Assembly: GCF_028583425.1 (NCBI RefSeq)
Contig: NC_072806.1
Location: forward strand, 34,952,001-35,016,000
From: Eublepharis macularius
Taxonomy: Eukaryota > Chordata > Lepidosauria > Squamata > Eublepharidae
Direction: 5' to 3'
Length of the DNA stretch: 64,000 nucleotides
The position numbers and the translations under genes are program-made. Of the stretch, positions 35,501 to 47,500 are shown piece by piece (the first letter of the stretch is position 1; each line of letters begins with the position of its first letter). The notes below the pieces were generated by a model, which ran no database searches, had not been told where the DNA came from, and saw only the letters and a list, made by a program, of their open reading frames with translations.

Positions 35501-38500
35501 GGACTAACTCTTCAATCAATCAAAAAGTTTTTTGATTAATGTTGCAATAGTCTTGTTTTTATTTATGTTATTTTCTTCATTTATACCCTGCCTTTCTCCC
35601 CAACAGCGGAGCAGGGACTCGAACCTGCATCTTCCAGTTCCTAGGCCAGCACTCGAACCACTACACCGCACTGGTTGACTTGAATGCTCATTTTTTCCTC
35701 TCTCTGAGCATGCAGCCCTGCTGGTCTCCTGGGACATGGGCAGTGCTCAAGACCAGCTCTTTCTTGGCTTCACAGTTACACTCTTCTTCTTCATTTCATT
35801 TAACCCTGCTTTTAGTCCTTCACGGAACTCAGGACACGGCAATACCTCAGGAGGTCTGTGATCCACACACTGAACACACAAATCTGCCTCATTTTAGCAA
35901 GGTGACCAACGCAGCTGCCTTCTGACCAGTCCCTGGAAACCTTCAGATTGTTTTCTGAGGTCAACTTGGGGCACAAGACGGGAAGTCTTAAGGAAGTGAA
36001 ATGCTTGTTGCCTTAGAAACTAGCCCCATGTTTCTAAGGCAACAAGCATTTCACTTCCTTTCAGCCAGGTGTTCCTTCTCCACCATCTTTGATTTGCTGG
36101 GATGTCTCATTCAAAGCCAACCTTCCTACCACTTCACGGGCCAGATGACTTGGCTATAAACACAAGAATGCTCTCTACATGGGAAGGTGAGCCCAACAGG
36201 AGTGCTGGTCCCTGGGAGGTCATCTGAAAGGCGTTACCTGCTGTGCCTTCAGGAAATGGGCTACAAAGTGCTGCTGTAATTTCTCGTTGGCATAGTTGAT
36301 ACACAACTGCTCCAGGTGGTTTTCAGGAAAAGACTCAAAGCCATAAACATCCAGCAGACCTGGAAGAAGGAAGGAAGGAAGGCCCAAGGCCTTGAACGGT
36401 TTCTCTCCCATTCCCCTGAACACCAGCCCCCGGGGGGACAGAATTCACTATTCTGTTTGAAGAATGTCTATTTGAAAAACAAAAACCCACCAAGACACTA
36501 TCTTTATGAATCTGAAGGTTTTACTTTGAAGTATGTATCCCAGTTTCCAACTAGCCATTTCATGTCTAAGGTTTCATTTCTCTATTCAAAATGTTATGAC
36601 AACTTTCACAATCTTTTTAAAAAAAGCAACTTAAGTATTAAATGAAGAGAACAGAACCTGTTTTGGGGTATGGCTCTATCAAAGTGCACAGAAAGGTATC
36701 CGGATGCAAAAGGATTTTAACTTGGTTGGCTTCAGATCGTTTGGTCTTGTCTCAAGTCTGAAATGACTTGACCAGTAGAGGCTTCTCAGAGACTAACACT
36801 GAATCTCTGTCAACTCTCTTAATAAACTTCTCCAATCCAGCTGTATGTAACATCGGTGCTCACGTGCGAAAACAGCCATGCCTTCACCGATAACCAAGGA
36901 TGATCAGACAATTTAAAACCGAAGAGGGTCATTTTTTTGGTCCACATTAGGTCTCCTCCAGTTCTTCAGGACCCCCAAGTCGGAAACAGCTCTTCCCATT
37001 TCCAGTACTAGCCAGGACTGGAATCAAGAAGACCTGGCATTCCCCAGACCCCCAAAGCTGGTGGAGACTCACCTGTGTGGTCGTCTCCCCACCTCTGCTA
37101 CTCTTAATGGCCTTGAGCTGTTAACCAGTTTTTCAGGAGCATCAGCTGGCTACGGGATGCAACAGCCCAGTAAACCAACATTCCTGACAAATTGTTAAGC
37201 AGCTCCAATGGATAAGATCTGAGTGTGTGCGCATGCGCACATGCGCGCGCGCACACACATTATGCTGTGATTTCCCTACCTCTGTTCTTAAAGTTTGAAC
37301 AGAGCAGAAATGTAGTCAGTAGACTGACTTGATTATAGATCAACAGGAACATTCCTATTAATCTAAAAATCTGGATTTAGTTCCCTTTGTTTGAGTATTT
37401 CCGGAGATTATGCTTTTTACAAAGAAATCTGGACTACACAGAGGAGAGAGAGCCGAAGTTTGTATGTATAATTTTGGTTCCATGAGAGTATAGAAAAATA
37501 CAAACTGTGCTGCTGGATAGAATATTCAACTTCTGGAGAACTGCAGTTTTCATTTTAAGTAAAAATCAAGTTTCTAGTCTTTAGGAATGCACTGAAAATT
37601 TGGGAAATGTTGGCTGAAATCAGAAAGGCAGCAAACAAGATTTCCAATAGTTTAGGGGGTGGGTTGCCACGCACTGTATACCCCCTTGCCCTCCCTATTA
37701 TATTAAAATCAGAATTATGCAGAATAGATGATTTACATAATATATATAGGTCATAATAAAAAATTGAAACCATGGAGTCTATACTGCCTGGTCTCTGTCT
37801 AACAGTAAAGAAGGATTAAAATTATACCAATGAAATTGCTCCACACAGAAGAATCGGCATATATGCTTCCATTGATCACGGACACCAGCCAATCAAATAC
37901 CCTGTAAGCAAAATACAAACACCCAACCCCAGTTAGTTGGAAAAGCAAGGTTCCACTTAATATAAGGGGCAGGAGCTGGGGAGTTTTTCTCATCCCCACC
38001 CTTCCATTATACTAGAACTTGGGGGGGGGCACTCATTGAAATTGACAGGCAGCAGATTCGGAACACGTAAGTGCTACTTCAGGTAGACAAATAACTTAGG
38101 GAACTTGTCACAAGATAACCACGCGCAATGTCCACGAGCTCAGACGGCTTTAAAAGAGCATGAACTATCAACTCCTATTAGGGCCAAACTACAAGTGACG
38201 AATGACACAGGTTGGATGCTTGTCAGCTTCCCTCAAGTTTTGATGGGAAATGCAGGCAGCTTGGCGGAATGTTGGACAAGTGACAGTTGAAAAGTCCATT
38301 GGACAGCAGTCGGAGAGCCAAGCTGCAAGACCAGGATGCCTACATTTCCCATCAAAACTTGAGGGAAGCTGACAAGTCTCGAACCTGTGTCAGGCATCAC
38401 TTGTAGCTTGGCCCTTAGCCATGACAGCAAAATGAGATGTCTATATTCAGAGGCAGCATATCCCTGAATGTCAGTTGCTATGGGGAAAGGGAAGCAGCTT

Positions 38501-41500
38501 GGGTCTTCACGCCCTGCTTGTAAAGTGGCACCTGGGAAATAGGATGCTGGACAACAGGATCCAGCTACCATCCGGATACCAGTGTAGTGAACAGCGTATT
38601 GGACTTGGACAGCAGAGGCCGTGCTATGGAGGCTATGGGTTCAAATCCGCCTTGAAGACTCACGTTCTCTCTTTCAGCCTAACCTACCTCCAAGGGTAAA
38701 GTTAGATTCCTCGGATATAATGCATATAATGTTTATTTACTCCATTTATAGCCAACTTTTCTCCCCAAGAACCATCCAAAGCGGCTTACAACACTCTCCT
38801 CCATTTTATCCTCACAACCTTGTTGAGGCAGGCTGAGGCAGGGCTCATTTTGAGGGGAAACGCGCAGGAACGTAGTTCCAGCAGTTCCCCCAAAGAGGTC
38901 ACATGACAGGTGGCCCCGCCCACCTGACGCTCAGCCATTTTGGGCCCGAAATGGCCCGGATCGGGCCTCTGATGGGTGGTGGATCACTCTCCCGCTCAGC
39001 AGAGGCCCAATCCTGACCATTTTGGGCCCCTTTTTGGCAATTTTCAGCCCCTTTTTGCCATTTTGGGCCCAATTTCGGCCCTGAATGGCCAGGATTGAGT
39101 CCAAAACAACCAGGATAGATGATGTCAGGGGGTGTGGCATATGCAAACCAGTTATGCTAATGACACTTCAGATGCTGTCACTGGGTGTGGCATATGCTAA
39201 TGAGTTGTGCTAATGAGCTCCTCCCGCTCTTTTCTACGAAAGGACCCCTGGGCTGAGGGTACGTGACTGGCCCAAGACCACTCAGCAAACTTTCACGGCG
39301 ATGGGGATTCAAACCAGGTCTCCCAGATCCTGTATCTATTACGTGAAAACACTGGAGTAACTGGGACAAAGGTCTCACACTCAGAGCCAAGCCAAGCCAA
39401 GCGGTGAGCGGGGAGTCACGGGCTGCATGAGTGAATCTTTCCCAGGGGAGCGCAACATACAGTGATAACCAAACTGCCACTAGTCAAGGCCCTGGGAACA
39501 GAAATGCCGCCATTTGTCAACGTGGCATCAGGGTAGGGCTAGAGCAGGACTAGACAATACTCAGCCAGACTCTGAAGCCACAGAAGGAAGGTGGGCAGAA
39601 GTCCGCAGGTGCGAAGCACATACGTGGCATAGATGACTTTAGCCAGACAGTCTCTCCTCATCCCGCATTCAGCCCTGGAGCACGGCTTCCTGAAGACTTG
39701 TTGCTGTTTCCCGGCTGTAATCGTCCGGATACTCAGTGTTTCCAAGAGATGTTCTACAGGCATTTCTAGCAATTTGGAAGTGCTCTTTGCAAAGTCTTGT
39801 TTGAGCAGAACCATCCAAAAGAGAGAAAGGAAAAAAACAGCTCAGGACACTTTCTAAAAAATCTTGCTAAATTTTTTGGTGGGGGGAATGCGATTATTGC
39901 AGTTTTCAGTTGCACTGTTTGTTATATATCCTGTATTGTATGATCACATTGTGGCTTGCTTTGTTCAGTTTTGTACTGCTAGTCCTACTGCATTATTCAT
40001 CTGTTAACTTTTCTCTCTATCTGTACTCTGTAATCCACCTGGAGTCTCAGTGAGAAAGGCAGGATAAATAAGCTAACAACAACAGTCATAAATGGCTTGA
40101 GTGAAAACCATCTAAGGACCCTTAGTCTGTAAAGCTTCGAACTGGAGATTTTACAGCTCTTACTCTCTGAGCTATCTGTCCCTCTCTTGTCCTACTCTAA
40201 GATATCCTAACCTTGGGGGGGGGGGAGGGGGAACGGGAGTGTAGCCCTAGAGGAGGCAGTGGCACAGACACAGAGGAGAAGGAAGGACAAGATGGGTCCT
40301 CGGGGGTAACTAAAGAGGAATAACAGCTAGTATTAGCTCTTTATGCTGTAAAGGCTTCCTCTGGTGTAAAGGTCTCCTTGACATAAAAGGGCATCCTCTA
40401 GGGGAAGCTAAGGCAGGCAGGAACCAGAAGCAGCCAGGAGAACAGGGATAAAAGGCCCCAGCAGGAGGTCATGAAGAAGAAATCAACTGGTTGGCATGGA
40501 CAGCAAGGCGTGTGTTGGGAAGACTGCTAGCTAGAAAGGAGCAACCCTGGAAAAGTGAACTGCAGAACAATAGGACCACACGGGTCTCCAGGGAAATACC
40601 TCAGTATATACACAAAATTTAATATGAATCAAAAGTGCATAGTGCAAGTCTCATGTGAGGTAAAAACCACAATTCATAGAAGGTAATAAATACAAATTAC
40701 AGAAGGTAAGTGTTATAGCAAGGTCATACAAAACCTCCTCTTATAAACAGTCACAGACACTCCATATAAAGGAGTGGAGAAGGCTATGTAGCTATAACAC
40801 TTACCTTTTGTAATTTGTATTTATTACCTTGTATGAATTGTGGTATTTACCTCACATGAACCTTGCACTATGCACTTTTGATTCAAATTAAATTTTGTAT
40901 ATATACTGAGGTATTTCCCTGGAGACCTGTGCGGTCCTATTGTTGTGAAGATGCAATGGGAAGATGCAATGTATTGGGAAGATGCAATGGATTAGCGTAT
41001 ATACAACAGCCAATGCTTTCGCCCCAATCTGGGGCTCCCCATGGGGGCTTTTAGCTTTCTAAACTACCACCTCCCTATATGGAGATCAAACTGCAGAGCT
41101 CCCTGTGTTTCGCTTAGCTTAGCCCCTAAAACAGAAACAATGGGAGATGGGGGGGGGCCTGCATCCCCACTGGGTAGGCTTTTGGGGACACCCGCTAAGG
41201 ATGGCACTGTTGGCCTCTCACCTTTGGCGCAGCCTTCTGTTTTGCAGGGCTGCGATTCATCTTCTGCTTCCAAAAACTGGATATTGCCCAAGTGTAAGAG
41301 CCCGGCTAATATCTGCAAGGGAGACAAGATGGTTCAGGAGCGGGCAGCTGCTTCCAAGTCACCCACCGCCAGGATTCAGACATTCTTAGGAAAGCTGGAC
41401 AGGCACTTGCCAGTACTTCTCCTCCAAGGTGTAAGTAGACTGGAAAAACAAAGCCCCTTTGTACAGGTTATAACCTGGGAATCTTTTGAGACCCTGGAAA

Positions 41501-44500
41501 AGCAAGCCACTAGCGCCAGGACAACAGATATTTGCAAGGCACCCACTGGGAAGAAGCATATTCATAAATCTCCACGAGTTGTTATTCAGTTATTAAAAAG
41601 GTGCTGCTACTGAACTGTGTTTTGTCTGACCTTGAAAATATTATTCTGCATGGAACAGTCAATACCCAAGTGGAACATGGCCTCTCGCGTCACATCAAAA
41701 CAGTCCTCTGGGGGAAGAAAAAAGACCCTGGAGTTAGACCCTGGAATTATTTCAAAGTTCTGTATCCTGCATCTCTGCTATTTAGGTTTCTAAGGTGACT
41801 TGCAAATACACTTTGATTTCTTTCCAATCCCAGCCACGAGAGGCTTCCACATGCAGGTCCCCCACCCTAGAATGACTTTCTGCTCATGTTTCAAGTCCAG
41901 AACAGAGGGCCTCTTTCCTTTGGGATTTATTTTTATCGTTTAATTCATCTATACTCCACTCTTCTCCTCAATGAGGACCCTAAGTGACTTAGTTCCCCTT
42001 CTCCATTTTATCCTCACAATAGTCCTGCGAGGTAGTTTAGGCTGAAAAAGAGTGACTAGTCCAAGGCGACCCAGCAAGCGTCCATATCAAGATGAGGATT
42101 CAAACCTGGTTCTCCTATGGCATAGTGCAACACTAACTGTTGGAGTATAGCAATGTCAGAAGCTAAGCAGGGTCGGCCTTGGTTAGCAATTGGATGGGAG
42201 ACCTCCAGTGAAGACCAGGGTTGCAGAGGCAGGCAATGGCAAACCACCTCTGTTAGTCTCTTGCCATGAAAACCCCGCCAGGGTCTGTATGGCCCCCACT
42301 AGGAGGTCTGTATGGCTCCTTCCAACAGACTTGAAGGCTGGTTTTAATTTTTTCTGTATAGAGAAGAAAATCCTGCAGGGGGCAGCAAACTGTAGTTAAA
42401 TAGGACTGTATGGGAGTACTTCTTTCTAATAAGGGGGTTTCCTTGTCTGTTTGCAGAATGCTATTCTTGGGTCTTTTTTCTAGAACTCTGAGTACTCTCA
42501 ACTAGCAAGGCAGCCACATTATCTCCTCTATCTAGTTTCGATTTGATCAGCCTTTATTGGCATATAACAAAGAAAACAGGATGGTACAGAGGAAAAAAAG
42601 AACAAAATATAATATAAAACAGCTCTACCTAGTTTGCTACTTTCATAAATAAATCCTTAGTTACTTTTAATGAGTTCAGATGTCCTGACCACTGCTTAGG
42701 CACTTTGTCAGCACTAACCGCTATACCGCACTGGTATTAGCCCTCTGGCAATGGCTGGGGTTCAGCCTTGCTTCTTCCTACCAACAAGCTGGCTTTATGG
42801 CAGTGAGAATCCTATGGGAGAAAGGGACAGATGGTATTGCCTTCCTCTCTGACCAACGTCAGCGGCACTCTTAGCATTGGCAACAAGGCAAACGGAAAGC
42901 ACCTACCCCTCCCTGCCCAGCATTCTGATCACCTAAACTGTCATAAATAGGATGCACAAGGGATTAGAATTCCCCAGGACTCTTCAGCAAGCAAGATGAG
43001 AAAAATAGGTTCAGGTCATGATAAGAAAAACATCAACCCTGCATTTTGTAGCTTTCTCCAATAGATGACATCATCCAACAGGGTTTGCTAGGAGAGACTG
43101 CAGACTTAATTAGGGTGATTGGTGCTGGATGAAAAACACATTTCAATCAGCAAAAGATGGCCTTTTGGAAAAACTATAAAACCGAGCAGTTAATCAGTTC
43201 CTTCTCTAGCATTATGCAGAACACAGAAGCTCCTTTGTAATCACAGTTCTCATATTAACAAAGTGGGAGATTAAGTTTGGAAGATGTACAACGATTTACA
43301 GTCTTCATCATTAAAGCGTTCAGCTTCTCTTCGTTGGAGGAAACCTGTCCTCCTCCTCAAATGCCAGACAGGTCAGGTGATGGATCTCTTACCACCTTAT
43401 ATCTTTCAAGAAATAATACAAGGAACCCTTCCTGGCTGCTATAAAATTGTCATAAACTTCAATGTGCTTTTGATCTTGCAACCTACAATCCACTTAAACA
43501 AAGGATTACTACAAAGTAAGGAAAATAAACTGAAATCCAGGAAATGCTTTTAAATTATTTGAACCCTTCATTTCGATTTCACCGCTGCCAAGCTCATTTT
43601 TATCAGTTCTCTGTCTCATACTGAGCGGTGTAATGTTACAGAAATAATAGCTGCATAATTTACTTAAGTAAATTTCCAAACATCAGCCTTTACCAACAAC
43701 TCAAGGCATTTTAAGGCACCCTGTTTTAAAATATCACCTTCTAGAGCTTTTTCAGGATTGGGCAGCCAGGAGAAGGTTGACCCTTCCGGAAGATTCCATT
43801 CCAGTCGTTCCTCTTGGGTGGCACCTTTTGCGATCTAGAAAGCAAGGTAAGACTCTAGCTGGGCAGCTGTAAAAGGGGATTGGATGGATTCATGAAAATT
43901 TGTGTAAGTCGTTAGTAGCCTGTACAGCTAAACAGAACTTTTATGTTAAGAGTCAATTGCTGAGGGGACAAACACAGGGGAAGGCTTTTGACTCGATGCC
44001 CGGATTGCAAGTCTTCGGAGGACCATCTGGTTGGCTGCTGTAGAAAAGAGGAAGCCAGGCTAGATGGACCTTTGGTATATAAATTGAATGTTATTATCCA
44101 ACAGGGCTCTTCCTTTAGGCAAAGGAGATTCCCTGTCCTTCTTGATATTTTTCTTAACAATGAAAGTCACTGTGTTACTCTAACATGCCTAAAAATGGCT
44201 AACAGCTTCATACGACACACCTTGGGCAGCTGTCTCGCTTGCTTGCTAAAGTAAAAGCACAGCAAAGGACTGTCTGCAAACAACTCGCTGTTAGCCCAAC
44301 GGTTGCCCGTTTGGGGATCTTCTACAAAGCAATGGGATATTTACTGTGCAAGCTCCCCCGCCCCAGCCATGGAAAAGTCTTGTATTCAAATCCTGGCACA
44401 AACCTGGTAGAAAATATGGAAGTTCCTTTCCTGGGGGGCCTGATAGGCAACTCGTGTTTTCTCCAGTAAGAACGTCTGAATGGAAGCACTTGTTAGATGC

Positions 44501-47500
44501 TGAGACCTGGAAACAGATGTTGTTGTTGTTGGTTGTTGGGGGTTTTCCGGGCCGAAGAGCAATCAAACCCAGGATGAATCAAACAACCAAGGAAAAACAG
44601 TCACCTACAGGAAAAGTGTTTTTGCCATATATCAAAGGAATTACTGATCAGATGGGAAAGCTTATGGAAAAGCATAACCTCCAAGCAGTATTCAGACCCA
44701 CCCGAAAAATACACCAGATGCTACGATCAGCAAAAGACAGTAGAGACCCCCTCACCTCTGCAGGAGTATACCGTATACCCTGCAGCTGTGGACAAGTTTA
44801 CATCGGGACCACAAAGCGTAGCATCCAGACAAGAATAAAAGAACATGAAAGACACTGCAGACTTGGACAGCCTGAAAAATCAGCAGTGGCTGAACATAGC
44901 CTAACTCAAACAGGGCACAGTATCTTATTCCAGGACACCAAAATACTGGACAACACTTCCAACTACTTTGTCAGACTGCACAGGGAAGCCATTGAAATTC
45001 ACAAGCATAAGCAAAACTTCAACAGGAAAGAAGAAACCTTAAGAATGAACAGAGCATGGGCTCCAGTTCTGAAAAACACCAGGCCAACAAAACACTCCAC
45101 ACCCGACAATAGCCCTGCAGAGAAGATTAGCACATCAAGCACCAATCCATATGCAAAAGAACCTCCTCAGGATACAGTGAAGCCTCCCGCCATTAGCATT
45201 CCACACCCTGGGAAACTCTTACAGAATGACTCAGCTCAACCCCACCCCTCCTGAGTAGATACAAATGACCTACATCTTTTCCACACTGTGACACTGAGAG
45301 ATCTCTGTCTTTTGGTGCTACACCTCTGAAGATGCCAGCCACAGCTGCTGGCGAAACGTCAGGAACTACAATGCCAAGACCACAGCAATACAGCCACCCC
45401 CAACAACCATCGTTCTCCGGCCGTGAAAGCCTTCGACAATACGTTGTTGTTGTTGTTGCTAGATTCATTTTAAAACTCTGACCACCCATGCCACTAGATT
45501 GCATATCCTGCATAGGATTGGCATGCAATTTAGGAAGCAAGTGCCTAGCCCTCATGGTTTCAGCAGGGCTTGGGCACGTATTCTGAATCACATCTACTAC
45601 ATGTGAAGCTGCCTTACAATGAATCAGATAAATCAATCCACCAAGGCTGGTTTTGTCTACTTAGACCGGCAGGGGCTCTCAGGGATCTCAAGCAGATGTC
45701 TTTCACCTAGCGTATCCAGTGAGGGTTCAGGAAAGGAGAGCCAGGGTCCAGATAATTGGGCCCTGCACAATTTCCTGAGCATGTTTTCACTGCAGACTTA
45801 GGCCCCCCTAGAAACACAGCTCAAGCAATAGACAGTGACGTTAATGAGTTCTGAGATAACACCATCCTCTTGGAACTCGAATACTACCTGTTCAGTTGAA
45901 GCTGGATGTACTTGCCAAAACGGCTGCTGTTGCTGTTCCGCAGAGTACATGCATTTCCTGCAAAGCGAGCCACAAAAGGGAAACAGGCTAAGATAAAATT
46001 TCCATCGGATTCATGAAAACATGAATTGGCGCAAGTCTTCTGCGTAAAAGGAAAATGCAGAAAAAAGTCTTACAGTGAAGACCAAAGACGACAAGACTTT
46101 GGAAAGTGATGTTCTGTTCTCTTTGCTTTTGAAATTGAACATGGTGCTGGGCAGGGGTCATTTTGTAGAAAAAGAGCTGGAGGAACTCATTAGCATAACT
46201 CATTAGCATATGCCACGCCTCTTGCCATCAACAGAAGTGTGTCATTAGTATAACTGATTTGCATATGCCACACCCCCTGACATCACCTATCCTGGCTGTT
46301 TTGGACCCAATCCTGGCCATCCAGGGCCGAAATTGGGCCCAAATTGGCAAAAAGGGGGGGTGAAAATAGCTGAAAAGGGGATGAAAATGGTCAGGACTGG
46401 GCCGCTGATGAGCGGGAGAGTGATCCACCACCCGTCAGAGGTCTGATTCAGGCCATTTCGGACCCAAACCAGGCCGAAACAGGCCAAAATTGGCTGAGGG
46501 TCAGGTGGGCGGGGCCACCTGACATGTGACCTCTTTGGGGAACTGCCGGAACTGAGTTCTGGTGCGTTCCCCCTTGAAAGAAGCCCTGGTGCTGGGTACG
46601 TGCAATTTTCCTGATTAAAACAGCCTCATTCAAGCCATTTTCCTGATCGATCTCTCTCCCAATGTCGTTTACATGGAAAAGATAGCGTATGTTTCTACAA
46701 AATATTTTTACTGAAACAGCCAGTGAAGACATTTGATAAATGAACTATTAAAAACCCACTTATCTAAGATGCAAGTAATCAGAGAGGTAACCAAATGACT
46801 GACTTGGGATTCGTGTTTTATGTGGTGGAGGGAGAAAATAGCATGGAAATACACATGGAAGGGATTCCCAAAAAGCGCAGTAAGTTGAGGAAGTGCGTGC
46901 TGCTTTAAAAAATTTGAAGATCAGCGGAGTCAGGTTGTCACTTCCCCTTTTTAATTCCCATCTTCCTCTCCTCTACAGTAGATTTGATATTGGAAAGTCC
47001 TTGGGGCAGAGACTGGTCTTGTTTATTACTCTGTACAGCATAGTGTTCACTAATGGCACTAAAAATTATCAATAGAAAATATCCACCAAAGTGTATTCTG
47101 CATGCATGCACTCATCTTTACCAAAAGCTTCCATCACTGGGTTAGAATCCAATACTCTCTTCTCTATCCTCTCCACATCGATGCTGCCTTGGGGGGCAGA
47201 GGACGAAGAGGCCACAATAGCATAAAACTTCATCAGGCAACGCGATGTCCACGTCTGGAAAAACAACCAGAGAGAGGAGCCGTTGGCTGGTATTCATTCA
47301 GCAAGGTGTTCATGAGGGAGTGAGCAAGATTGCTTTGACAAGGTCACATGAGGAGGGTTGGTTGTGATACAGTTTACACTGCTGACAAGCTGCAGATTAT
47401 CAGAAGATCTGGCTGAACCGTGCCGGGCTATTCAAAGCACCAGATGTCTGAACTGTAACACTTCAGATTGCACAGAAGTGTGTGTTTCTGTTGCATTTTC

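Noticed and set aside
45193-45636. 147-codon minus-strand frame
   Set aside because: Antisense of the Penelope-like element.
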